In this document: positions 16,864-31,514 of the stretch, one piece after another | Layout: each line of letters opens with the position of its first letter | Numbering within the stretch: the first letter of the stretch is position 1 | Assembly: GCA_026708015.1 (NCBI GenBank) | Contig: JAPOVT010000056.1 | Span: forward strand, 1-64,000 | DNA from: a bacterium | GTDB lineage: Bacteria > Actinomycetota > Acidimicrobiia > Acidimicrobiales > Bin134 | Length of the DNA stretch: 64,000 nt | Reading direction: 5' to 3' | Translations under genes and position numbers: made by a program | Notes under the pieces: generated by a model | What the model saw: only the letters and a program-made list of their open reading frames with translations | Databases searched by the model: none | What the model was told of the DNA's origin: nothing

Positions 16864-17778
16864 TTATTGGTTTTGTGAGGTTCCGGCACCCGCGAGTACG
16901 GGTTCCAGACTGCGCAGGAAATCGATGCTCTGGCGGGCGTCGAACCTCAGCCGAGCTACCGCAGAGGGATCATCCTCTGAGATTGCCGCATCCTGCTCCA
17001 GGACGTACCAGAGGTCGCGTCCTGATTTTTCCAGTAGGTCGACGATCTCGGCGATCGGCAGCCCTCCCTGGCCCAAGGGCGGGAATAGGCCCTGCTGAAC
17101 GCCCTGCATGAGCGACAGCTCTCCCGCCATGACCCGAGCGGCGATGCCCAGGTCGACGTCTTTGATGTGTACAAGTGCGACGCGATCCAGATAGCGCTTG
17201 GTCATGTCCAGGACGTCAGCGCCCCCCAACAGAAAATGCGCGGTGTCGAGCACCAGCGCGGTATCGCTGATTTCCAGTACGCGCTCGGCTTCCCCTGCGG
17301 TCTCCACCAGGCATCCAAAATGGGGATGGAGGGCCTGGGTCAGACCGTGGTCGCCGGCTACTCGCCCTACTCCGGCCAAAGCGTCGGCCACGATTCGCCA
17401 TTCGTGATCGGCCAGCGGCTCTTGGCGCCAGTCCTCCAAGTGGCTGACCACACAGGTGACAAAGAAGCCACCGCCTCCACCGGCGATCAGCGCCGCAGAC
17501 TCAGCAGCCGAGGCCAGGGTGCTCCTGATTTGAAGTGGATCGTGCAGAACCAAGGGGACGAAGCCCCCGAGCAGCGACAGATTGTGGCTCTCGAGTACGG
17601 CTCGCAGGTCGCCGGGATCGGTGGGCAAATACCCGAGTGACCCAAGCTCGGTATGGGTGAACCCGGCCTTGGACATCTCCGTCAGCACGGCTTCAACAGG
17701 AAGCTGAAATCCCCAGCCGGGCATCTCGCAGACGCCCCAACTGATAGGCGCGGTCGCGGTTCGCTCAAACAGTGTCAT
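16864..17778 (-). CDS. iolE: IolE/MocC-like TIM-barrel, probable inosose dehydratase
   Basis: A 304-residue AP-endonuclease-2-type TIM barrel (sugar phosphate isomerase/epimerase superfamily). The N-terminus 'ISWGVCEMPGWGFQLP' resembles IolE's start. Metal-ligand candidates are Glu in 'HTELGSLGYLP', Asp and His in 'LVLDTAHF', His in 'VHIKDVD' and Glu in 'YVLEQDA'. IolE dehydrates 2-keto-myo-inositol to trihydroxycyclohexane-1,2-dione. This is the only IolE candidate in the cluster, supporting the call, though MocC-type proteins are equally similar. The ATG at 17778 gives the canonical length, with a GGAGGGG site rather far (about 15 bases) upstream. It is the first gene after the predicted operon promoter. 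Confidence 0.8.
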   Translation of the reverse strand: MTLFERTATAPISWGVCEMPGWGFQLPVEAVLTEMSKAGFTHTELGSLGYLPTDPGDLRAVLESHNLSLLGGFVPLVLHDPLQIRSTLASAAESAALIAGGGGGFFVTCVVSHLEDWRQEPLADHEWRIVADALAGVGRVAGDHGLTQALHPHFGCLVETAGEAERVLEISDTALVLDTAHFLLGGADVLDMTKRYLDRVALVHIKDVDLGIAARVMAGELSLMQGVQQGLFPPLGQGGLPIAEIVDLLEKSGRDLWYVLEQDAAISEDDPSAVARLRFDARQSIDFLRSLEPVLAGAGTSQNQ

Positions 17779-17819
17779 GTGCGCGCCGAATCCCCTCCTT
17801 CGCGCCCCTCCAAAGCCCC

Positions 17820-17849
17820 ATTTTGCTAGTGATCTTGCCAAATGGTCAA
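17820..17849 (-). promoter_or_regulatory. Predicted promoter of the inositol operon
   Basis: On the - strand TTGACC (17849-17844) is followed after 18 bases by CAAAAT (17825-17820). These match the -35 consensus at 5/6 and the -10 at 4/6. It would start transcription near 17812, leaving a leader of about 35 bases that includes the GGAGGGG site of the iolE-like gene. It lies in the only sizeable gap (92 bases) in the operon. Confidence 0.5.
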
Positions 17850-17869
17850 GTCGAAATTTCCCATTTGGC
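17837..17869. promoter_or_regulatory. Inverted repeat GCCAAATGG-N15-CCATTTGGC, likely operator
   Basis: Two perfect 9-base arms, 17837-17845 and 17861-17869, overlap and flank the -35 element of the predicted inositol promoter. No T-tract follows on either strand, so a terminator is less likely than a repressor site. Binding here would block RNA polymerase. No IolR-type regulator is encoded in the operon itself, so the protein would act from elsewhere. Confidence 0.5.
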
Positions 17870-17870
17870 T

Positions 17871-18515
17871 CTATTCCGAGGCTATGACCATGTCGAGTTC
17901 AGCGAGAGCGCCGGAGATGTCGTCTTCTACCAGAATCCCGTGCATGCCGAGATGGCGTGCGGCGGCCACGTTGGGTTCGAAGTCGTCCAAAAATGCGCTC
18001 GTATCCGAGCTGGAAACTCCCAGTTGATCGAGGGCTAGCCGGTATATCCTCGGGTCGGGTTTGCGCATGCCCACCGTACTGGAGTCGATCACCGCGTCGA
18101 AGAGTTCGTCGACGGGGATGAGTTGGCGCCACATGTTGCCGAACTCTTTGGCGTTGTTGGTGATGATGGCCTGTTGCATGCCCGCCTCGTTGAGCTCTCG
18201 GACTTTTGACACGGCCAACTCTCGCCGCTCATCGTTGTTGGTGCCGGACATGGCCTTGAAGAACCCCTCGGAGTTGAACCCCTCAATGCCGTCTGCCCGG
18301 CAGGCCTCCGCCGCCGCCTCTAACGCGTCGGCCAGTGTGCCCTCACCCCGCTCCAGGCGGTGCCAAGGATGGTCGCCGTTGGCCTCGTAGCGCCCGAAGA
18401 CATGCTCCAGGAGACGCTCGTTGGTGGTGCCCAGAGAGCGGGCATAGTCGTCGAGGTGGAACGGCGATCCGGTGAACACCCCGCCAAAGTCCCAGAACAC
18501 GGCCTTGATCATCAA
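17871..18515 (-). CDS. HAD-superfamily hydrolase (class IA phosphatase)
   Basis: A 214-residue HAD-IA hydrolase. Motif I is 'FWDFGGVF', with the second Asp replaced by Gly as in the YihX/epoxide-hydrolase-N branch. Motif II is 'IITNNAKE', motif III Lys is in 'GMRKPDPRIY', and motif IV is 'AFLDDFEPN'. It has an alpha-helical cap near residues 20-95. Likely a small-molecule phosphatase, for example for a sugar phosphate. The start ATG at 18515 has AGGAAG upstream. It sits 14 bases after the RCC1-like gene, and its stop abuts the inositol-promoter inverted repeat, so it may belong to either transcription unit. Confidence 0.85.
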   Translation of the reverse strand: MMIKAVFWDFGGVFTGSPFHLDDYARSLGTTNERLLEHVFGRYEANGDHPWHRLERGEGTLADALEAAAEACRADGIEGFNSEGFFKAMSGTNNDERRELAVSKVRELNEAGMQQAIITNNAKEFGNMWRQLIPVDELFDAVIDSSTVGMRKPDPRIYRLALDQLGVSSSDTSAFLDDFEPNVAAARHLGMHGILVEDDISGALAELDMVIASE

Positions 18516-18529
18516 TCACTTCCTAAGGT

Positions 18530-25582
<7,053 letters not shown>

Positions 25583-25669
25583 GCCACAAGTCTACCGACG
25601 CCAGTGACAAATTGACCTCGCAGCTTTGGGCGGGGCCAAGTGTTTTGCCCTTGGCGTGTCGAGTCTTTG

Positions 25670-26668
25670 TCAGGAGAAGGCAGCGGGATCAGCCATCCGG
25701 AGGAAGTCGCTTTCGTTGATGATCTCAATGGCCGCACCGGAATCTCGTAGCTCTACTGCCTTGCGGAGCTTGGTTGACATGCCGTCAGCCCCGACTCTGC
25801 TGTAATCGGTCATCCCCAGGACCAGAAAGTGGGTGCGCTTGGAAATCGAGGTAGACGGCTTTCCGCCTGAATTGACAGTGACTTGAAATGCCGCATTACG
25901 GGTCATTGAGTCCAGGGTTCCAGTGAAGGCAACACGCTTGTCGAACAGCAGGCCATCAGGATCAATCTCATCAACGGTGGGTTCGATTTCCGATACACGC
26001 GGGCTTGACCTCGACGACGTCGAAGATCGTTGTGCGGCATTGGAGAAAGGTGCATAGTGGTCAACGGACAGCCGACCAATTCTGTAGCCCAATTTCTCGC
26101 ACGCTTCGAAGACACCGCTGCTGTCGAGTTCGCACATGGTCAACAAGACTTGGGCGGCTGCACGGGCGTCCGACAGTGCATCATGGTGATTTAGGTCTGC
26201 AATGCAAAGGGCATCACAGACGTCTGGCAACCTCCAGGATCCAAGGTCTGGCCAGCGACTACGCGCCAGCCGGGAAGTGCATAGGAATGAAGATTCAGGA
26301 GGTGTGTAGTCGTGAAAGATCGCAGAGTGGCGAATAACTGACATGTCAAAGGGGGCGTTGTGAGCTACGAGCACACGATCTCCGATCAGAACGGAAGCTT
26401 GGGTCCAGACGTCACCGAATGAAGGTGCGTTCTTGGTATCAGCAGCGTGGATTCCATGCAGCCAAGTATTGAATTCCTCATATTCGTTGTACGGCGGTCG
26501 AATCAGCCAACTCTGCTCATCGACGATGCGTCCGGCGTCAACGGCAACAACTCCTAAAGCGCACGCAGAGGAGCGTTGGGCAGTGGCAGTCTCAAAGTCG
26601 ATAGCAGCGAAGGAGCAGTCCTGCTCCCACTGGCGCTCTTGGTTTGGCCCGTTCGTCACCTGTTGCAC
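25670..26668 (-). CDS. DnaQ-like 3'-5' exonuclease with C-terminal BRCT domain
   Basis: A 332-residue protein. Residues about 18-190 are a DEDDh exonuclease: Asp24 and Glu26 in 'AIDFETAT', Asp in 'AHNAPFDMSV', and His and Asp in 'HDALSDARAA'. Residues about 240-325 are a BRCT domain like that of LigA ('DKRVAFTGTLDSMTR', 'THFLVLG'). This architecture resembles DNA polymerase III epsilon-like proteins of actinobacteria that act in proofreading or repair. GTG start at 26668. It lies 87 bases upstream of the HNH gene in the same direction; its BRCT domain and that of the nearby ligase suggest action at the same DNA ends (inference). Confidence 0.87.
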   Translation of the reverse strand: MQQVTNGPNQERQWEQDCSFAAIDFETATAQRSSACALGVVAVDAGRIVDEQSWLIRPPYNEYEEFNTWLHGIHAADTKNAPSFGDVWTQASVLIGDRVLVAHNAPFDMSVIRHSAIFHDYTPPESSFLCTSRLARSRWPDLGSWRLPDVCDALCIADLNHHDALSDARAAAQVLLTMCELDSSGVFEACEKLGYRIGRLSVDHYAPFSNAAQRSSTSSRSSPRVSEIEPTVDEIDPDGLLFDKRVAFTGTLDSMTRNAAFQVTVNSGGKPSTSISKRTHFLVLGMTDYSRVGADGMSTKLRKAVELRDSGAAIEIINESDFLRMADPAAFS

Positions 26669-26749
26669 TCTAGTGTTACACCGCGACGTTGAGCATGTGG
26701 TTGCGTCGTCAGATGAGGCTGTGGATGGTAAGAAGTGCTTGACCAGGGT

Positions 26750-27937
26750 CTAGCCCCTTGGCGTCTGGTCTTGGTCTGGCCGGTGCAAAGGAGACTGCAT
26801 GGCTTCTAGCACTGCCAGGGCGACTTCGTGGTTTATGGCCTCGGGCACGGGGTGGGGACCCAAGGGCATGGTTTTGCTTTGGGTGGCCAGAAGCTCCAGT
26901 GAGCGGGCTTGAAGGGTGAAGCCGAGGTCCATTGACTCTATGGAGTTGCCCCGCGAGCCTTGGGCGGCAAGGTTCACGATCTGCCCATCGGCGATCACGA
27001 ATACGCTCTTGTCAGCACCGAGGTCGTAGCGGGTGAGCGACGGTTCCATAGGGCTGGCTGACGCCGCATCTTTGAGTTCCGACACGGTGATCTCCCGGTC
27101 GGTATGGCCCGCGTTGGCGAGCACGGCGCCGTCGCGCATTTGGCGGATCAGGTCGACATCGACCACGCCCTCCCGTCCGGTAGCAGTGATGAAGACTTGC
27201 CCGATTCGCGCCGCTTCGGATGCGCTGGCGATGCTGAATCCGTCCATGGCCGCTTCGAGCAACTTCACCGGGTCGGGATCTACCACCACAACGTTGGCAC
27301 CGCGGGCCGCGGCGAACTGCGCAACGCCTCGACCGCACCAGCCGTAGCCGAAGACCACCACGACCTTGGCGTGAAGCGAGATGTTGGTAGTGCTCACGAC
27401 GGCGTCGACCACCGACTCGCCCACCCCGTACTTGTTCTCCACAATCGACTTGAGCGGGCTGTCGTTGATGACGATAACGGGCATCCGCACCCGCTGGGCA
27501 TACTGCTCTCTCAGCAGAAAGGCGCCCGAGGTGGTCTCCTCTGTGGCCCCTAGCGGCAACCTGCCGGCTTCTATGCACGCCACGATCAGTTCCGCGCCGT
27601 TGTCCAGCAAGAGATCGAATCCCATGGCGGCCATATGTTCGAGGTGCGCAGACACCGAGTGGGCGTCGTCGTCGGGACGGTCGAGCACTTCGCAGCCCCA
27701 CGACTCGATTTCTGCGACGGTGTCGAATTGGGTGGTGCCCACGTTTCCCAAGGCAGTTACTTGCGCACCCCCGCGAATGAGCGCGTTGATCAGCACCGCA
27801 GTCTTGGGCTCCAAGTGAATCCGCAGGCCGATGCCGAGGCCGTCGAAGGGACGGGTGCGGCTGAATTCTTCGGCCACAGAAGCCAGCACAGGCATGTGGC
27901 GGCGGGTCCAGGCGATACGCCCGCGTGCGTCACCCAT
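26750..27937 (-). CDS. Divergent adenosylhomocysteinase-like protein
   Basis: A 395-residue protein with the SAH-hydrolase fold. The Rossmann motif is 'VVFGYGWCGRGVA', with 'ATEETTSGAFLL' (canonical EETTTG), 'NDSPLKSIVENKYG' (canonical ND..KS.FDN.YG) and 'NAGHTDREI' (canonical GHFDNEI). Several canonical positions differ: the usual 'CLHMT' is 'RIHLEPKT', 'STQD' is 'TTQFD', Asp in the KS-FDN motif is Glu, and the C-terminal KPxxYRY tail of other members is absent. It may still cleave S-adenosylhomocysteine to adenosine and homocysteine, or act on a related nucleoside. No methionine-cycle gene is adjacent. The symbol ahcY is withheld because of these differences. Confidence 0.72.
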   Translation of the reverse strand: MGDARGRIAWTRRHMPVLASVAEEFSRTRPFDGLGIGLRIHLEPKTAVLINALIRGGAQVTALGNVGTTQFDTVAEIESWGCEVLDRPDDDAHSVSAHLEHMAAMGFDLLLDNGAELIVACIEAGRLPLGATEETTSGAFLLREQYAQRVRMPVIVINDSPLKSIVENKYGVGESVVDAVVSTTNISLHAKVVVVFGYGWCGRGVAQFAAARGANVVVVDPDPVKLLEAAMDGFSIASASEAARIGQVFITATGREGVVDVDLIRQMRDGAVLANAGHTDREITVSELKDAASASPMEPSLTRYDLGADKSVFVIADGQIVNLAAQGSRGNSIESMDLGFTLQARSLELLATQSKTMPLGPHPVPEAINHEVALAVLEAMQSPLHRPDQDQTPRG

Positions 27938-27993
27938 GAATCTGAGCCGACGAACAAGCGTGACGTACCCAACAAAGGCGACTCACAGCCGAG

Positions 27994-28926
27994 ATGGTAG
28001 AGGTTGGCTTTCCTTGGGGTAGGGAAGATGCTGTAGTGGGACGAGTGAAGGGTCTCTCGGGGGATCGGGCTTGGGCGTGGTTGGTGCGAGTGTGGTGGGC
28101 GGCATTGCCGTTCACTGCTGGGCCGCTCTTGGCCGATGGGTTGCACGAGACGGGCGCGGCCTGGCGGACCACAGCGTCGGTGGGGCTATGGGTGGTGTGG
28201 GGCGTAGTCCTGGTGGGGTCGTTGCTTGCCCATCCGACCACGCTGGTCTTGGTCCGGCTGGCCACACCCTCCGCCGTGGTGGCCTTGGTTTGGTCGGGGA
28301 GGGAGGGGGCCGATTGGGGCGAGGTTGCGCTGGTCTCGGCCATCACCGCCGGGGTGGCCGCAGTGTCGCTGAGCGCTCCGGTGGGCCATTTGTTCGTGAA
28401 CGGCATTTCCTATGGTGACGAAGCGCGGCTCTTGCTTCGACCGTCGGCGCTGTTGCTGGCCGGGCCGCTGCCCGTAGCGGTGGCAATCACGGTCGGAGGC
28501 GTGGTGAGCGGGCCACTGCTGTTGGCTGCTGAACACTGGGCTATTGGCGGGGTGGTCACCGCGGCAGGCGGGGCTCTCGCGATGGTCGGCGCTCGCTCAC
28601 TCCATTCGCTCACGAGACGATGGCTGGTGTTCGTTCCCGCCGGTGTCGTGCTCCACGACCACCTCGCGGTGCAAGACCCCGTTCTGCTCCGTCGCCGTGC
28701 GGTGGGCAGCTTCGGGCCCGCTCGACAGGGGTCCGATGCCTTGGACCTCACCCAAGGTGCCGCTGGTTTGATATTGGAGCTGACCACAAACCAGCCAATC
28801 ACCCTGACCCCGCCCACCCGACGCAAGGGTTCGGCCGAAGAGATCCAGGCCAGCGGCATCCTCATCGCCCTTTCGCGTCCTGGCTATGCAGTGACCCTGG
28901 CCCACCAGCGCCAGCTCATTTCCTGA
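27994..28926 (+). CDS. Polytopic membrane protein of unknown function
   Basis: A 310-residue protein with about six hydrophobic segments between residues 25 and 220, then a soluble C-terminal part containing 'RRWLVFVPAGVVLHDHLAVQD' (hyphenless segment at about 209-229) and 'LELTTNQPITLTPPTRRKG'. The C-terminal part looks like a small membrane-anchored beta domain. I do not recognise the family by name. The ATG at 27994 gives the full frame; a GTG at 28036, preceded by GGGTAGGGAAG, is an equally good or better start and would remove 14 residues. It is divergent from the SAH-hydrolase-like gene and precedes the catabolic operon by 69 bases. Confidence 0.7.
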   Translation: MVEVGFPWGREDAVVGRVKGLSGDRAWAWLVRVWWAALPFTAGPLLADGLHETGAAWRTTASVGLWVVWGVVLVGSLLAHPTTLVLVRLATPSAVVALVWSGREGADWGEVALVSAITAGVAAVSLSAPVGHLFVNGISYGDEARLLLRPSALLLAGPLPVAVAITVGGVVSGPLLLAAEHWAIGGVVTAAGGALAMVGARSLHSLTRRWLVFVPAGVVLHDHLAVQDPVLLRRRAVGSFGPARQGSDALDLTQGAAGLILELTTNQPITLTPPTRRKGSAEEIQASGILIALSRPGYAVTLAHQRQLIS

Positions 28927-28995
28927 GACCCTGAGCACGGACAAAACTTTGGGCCTAAGATAGCGAGCACTGAAATACCTAGGGGGAGGGGCAAC

Positions 28996-29475
28996 GTGGC
29001 GAGTGAATTCACCGATGCCGATTTTTTCGAGCATGTCCAGCGGTACGGGGGCAAGGAACTTGACTGGGAGCCGTTTGCCGCGCAAGGAGACCTGAAGGAG
29101 GAGTACCGGCGGGCCCATGTGCGGATGGTGGGGGCAAGCATCACGGGAAAGCACTACGAGCCGGGAACGGTCACGGCCGACAATTTCACCCTGTCGGTGA
29201 TGATGATGCCCCCCGGTGCGGTGGCCCCCTCCCACGCACATGAGGTGGAAGAGGTTTTCTTCGTGGTCAAGGGAGAGTTGACCGCGTGGTGGGAGGATGA
29301 CGACGGGCGGATCGTCGATACGGTCCTGAAGGAACGAGAGATGATCTACAGCCCTGCCGGAATCATGCACGGATTGCGCAATCACACTGATGAGGAAGCC
29401 CTGGTGCAGGTGGTGATCGGCGTCGGCCGCCCGCAGAAGCCCACCTATCTCGACGCCACCCTTACCAACCTCTGA
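28996..29475 (+). CDS. Cupin-domain protein, first gene of catabolic operon
   Basis: A 159-residue single-domain cupin. The motif 'PPGAVAPSHAHEVEEVFFVVKG' spans a metal site with two His and a Glu, and the second motif is 'IYSPAGIMHGLRNH'. Many such proteins are dioxygenases, isomerases or binding proteins; the substrate cannot be told. The GTG at 28996 has AGGGGGAGGGG just upstream. It is followed 7 bases later by the creatininase-family gene, and everything up to 43548 runs in the same direction with minimal gaps. A TAAGAT about 35 bases upstream could be part of the operon promoter, but no well-spaced -35 is seen. Confidence 0.82.
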   Translation: MASEFTDADFFEHVQRYGGKELDWEPFAAQGDLKEEYRRAHVRMVGASITGKHYEPGTVTADNFTLSVMMMPPGAVAPSHAHEVEEVFFVVKGELTAWWEDDDGRIVDTVLKEREMIYSPAGIMHGLRNHTDEEALVQVVIGVGRPQKPTYLDATLTNL

Positions 29476-29482
29476 GGCGCTC

Positions 29483-30250
29483 GTGCGGCTGGGGGAGATG
29501 AGCTGGACGGCTTTGGGTGAGCAGCTCAAACAGGGTCCGCTGGATGTGATTGTGCCCCTGGGCGCCCTCGAGCAGCACGGTCCTCATCTTCCCCTGGACA
29601 CCGACTCCCTTATCGCCGAGGCGGTAGCCGACCGGGCGGCACAAACGGCGGGGGAGTGCATGGTGGTGCCCGGCATCCCCATAGGCGCCTCTAGTCACCA
29701 TCTGGCTTTTCCCGGCACGGCCAGCCTGAGCGACACAACTCTCCGCAGCATGATGGTGGAAGTGATCCAGACCCTGCTGAGCCACGGTTTTCGGGGGGCC
29801 TATTTGGTGACCGGCCATGCCGGGAACGTCGGTGCTATGGCCGCAGTCATGGCTGAGTTGGATCCCACCGAACGGAGCCGGGTGGTCTCGTTCGACGATT
29901 GGCCCGCCCAACGGGACGCCGTTCATCGGGTGGCCGAGGATCAGCTCGGTTTGGACCGCGAGTTGGTCGGAACCCACGGCGGTCACTTCGAGACCAGCAT
30001 CATTCTGGCCATCGCTCCCGACCGGGTGGATATGGCGTCGGCAGTTGCCGGCCATATCGGACCAGCAGCCTCGGCCAGTGCCAAGTTGCGCTCCGGGGGC
30101 ATGGCCGCCCTCTCCCCGGTTGGCATCATCGGCGACCCCCGCGGGGCCACCGCGGATGCCGGGGAGCGCTACCTCGACGCCTTGGTGGATCTGGTGGTCG
30201 AGGGCATCGAAGCCCATCGCCATCGGTCGAGGCAAGAGGTGGCCCCGTGA
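29483..30250 (+). CDS. Creatininase-family amidohydrolase
   Basis: A 255-residue creatininase-family protein. Metal-site motifs are 'PLGALEQHGPHLPLDTDS' (Glu, His, Asp), 'VTGHAGN' and 'GTHGGHFETS', with the ending 'GIIGDPRGATADAG'. Family members hydrolyse cyclic or linear amides (creatininase, FAPy deformylase ArfB, MftE peptidase of mycofactocin). No mycofactocin genes are nearby, so MftE is unlikely. In this operon it may open a lactam or cleave an amide or peptide bond of the imported substrate. GTG start at 29483. Its stop overlaps the permease start (GTGA). Confidence 0.85.
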   Translation: MRLGEMSWTALGEQLKQGPLDVIVPLGALEQHGPHLPLDTDSLIAEAVADRAAQTAGECMVVPGIPIGASSHHLAFPGTASLSDTTLRSMMVEVIQTLLSHGFRGAYLVTGHAGNVGAMAAVMAELDPTERSRVVSFDDWPAQRDAVHRVAEDQLGLDRELVGTHGGHFETSIILAIAPDRVDMASAVAGHIGPAASASAKLRSGGMAALSPVGIIGDPRGATADAGERYLDALVDLVVEGIEAHRHRSRQEVAP

Positions 30251-31494
30251 CCGAGCCGGCGGTCGCGATGGACTGGGACAGGATCCGTGTCGCCATACCC
30301 CGGGTGGTGGAAGCCGGGTTCGCGATCTTCGTGGTCATCATTTTGGGCGCGGTGATGACGGTCAAGTCCGACGTGTTCCTGACCACCGGCAACCTCCAGA
30401 ACATCCTTCTGCAAACCTCGTTCTTGGCCTGCGCGGCCTTTGGGATGACCCTGGTCATCATCGCGGCCGAACTAGATCTGTCCCAGGGGTCCGTGCTGGC
30501 CCTCATCGGGGTGGTGGCGGCCGAGACCATGGTGCGGAACAACAGCATTGTGCTCGGCTTGCTGGCCGGTGTGGGCGTGGGCATCGCCGCTGGACTGTTC
30601 AACGGGCTCATCACCGCGGTGCTCAAAGTCCCGTCGTTCATCACCACCTTGGGGCTTCTGATCATGGCGAGGGGATTGGCCCGTGAAATCACCGCGGGCA
30701 ACACGGTGGGCAACCTCCCTGGCGGCTGGAAGGCGTGGTGGAGCGGAGAGTTCATCGGCTTGCGAATGCCCATTTGGGTCGCGCTGGGCCTTGGCGTGGT
30801 CTACCACGTGATCCTGCGCTATTCCCGGTTCGGACTGCGGATCTACGCAGTGGGGGGGAACGCCGAAGCAGCCCGCCGGGCCGGAATCAACGTCACCAGA
30901 GTGCGGGTCACGGTGTTTGTGCTGGGAGGACTCGCCGTCGCGGTCGGAGGCTTCACCCTGCTGGGCCGGGTCAATGTCGGCCAGCCCAACGCCGCGGTGC
31001 TTACTGAGCTCTATGCGGTGGCCGCGGTCGTTCTCGGAGGCACCAACCTGTTCGGAGGACGGGGATCAATACCCCGCACCCTTGCCGGGGTGTTGCTGAT
31101 CGGGGTGATTCGCAACAGCCTCAACCTGCTCAATGTGTCGTCCAACATGCAGGACGTGTGGCTGGGCGTTGTCTTCGTGCTGGCCATGACCTCACAATTC
31201 CTGCGCCGCTACTTGGACCGCTGGGCCAATCGAAGCGAGGACACCGCCATTGAAGTCGAAGTCGAGCACGAACTCGATGAAGAACGTCGCGCCATCGAAC
31301 GGGCCGAGCAATCGGCCCGATCGGGCGAGAGAGAACTCCAAGATGCCGACCAGACCGAGCAATCGGCCCGATCGGGCGAGAGAGAACTCCAAGATGCCGA
31401 CCAGACCGAGCAATCGGCCCGATCGGGCGAGAGAGAACTCCAAGATGCCGACCAGACCGAGCAATCGGCCCTGTCGACGTCGGAGCAACCATAA
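30247..31494 (+). CDS. RbsC-type ABC permease with a tandem-repeat cytoplasmic tail
   Basis: A 415-residue permease (BPD_transp_2). The first half shows 'AAELDLSQGSVLALIGV' and 'VPSFITTLGLLIMARG'; the second half has 'RIYAVGGNAEAARRAGIN' and 'LGGTNLFGGRGS', followed by the last helices. After about residue 325 a charged tail contains three exact copies of a 17-residue unit plus part of a fourth, which ordinary RbsC proteins lack. The GTG at 30247 overlaps the creatininase stop and fixes the start. It works with the binding protein at 31515 and the ATPase at 40184, so the importer genes are split by catabolic genes. Confidence 0.92.
   Translation: MTEPAVAMDWDRIRVAIPRVVEAGFAIFVVIILGAVMTVKSDVFLTTGNLQNILLQTSFLACAAFGMTLVIIAAELDLSQGSVLALIGVVAAETMVRNNSIVLGLLAGVGVGIAAGLFNGLITAVLKVPSFITTLGLLIMARGLAREITAGNTVGNLPGGWKAWWSGEFIGLRMPIWVALGLGVVYHVILRYSRFGLRIYAVGGNAEAARRAGINVTRVRVTVFVLGGLAVAVGGFTLLGRVNVGQPNAAVLTELYAVAAVVLGGTNLFGGRGSIPRTLAGVLLIGVIRNSLNLLNVSSNMQDVWLGVVFVLAMTSQFLRRYLDRWANRSEDTAIEVEVEHELDEERRAIERAEQSARSGERELQDADQTEQSARSGERELQDADQTEQSARSGERELQDADQTEQSALSTSEQP
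31306..31470 (+). repeat. 51-base tandem repeat, three exact copies plus 12 bases
   Basis: Units run 31306-31356, 31357-31407 and 31408-31458 with no differences, followed by a partial copy (31459-31470). The unit keeps frame (17 codons) and encodes 'EQSARSGERELQDADQT'. Each unit contains the palindrome CCCGATCGGG. Copy number is likely to vary between strains by slippage. Confidence 0.95.
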
Positions 31495-31514
31495 ACACCC
31501 GGAGGGGAACCACA

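Noticed and set aside
17837-17869. Inverted repeat as a terminator for the HAD gene
   Set aside because: There is no T-tract after the second arm on the - strand, and the repeat overlaps a plausible promoter. An operator fits better.
29483-30250. Creatininase-family gene as mycofactocin peptidase MftE
   Set aside because: No mftA, B, C, D or F gene is nearby, and the gene is embedded by overlap in a catabolic operon.
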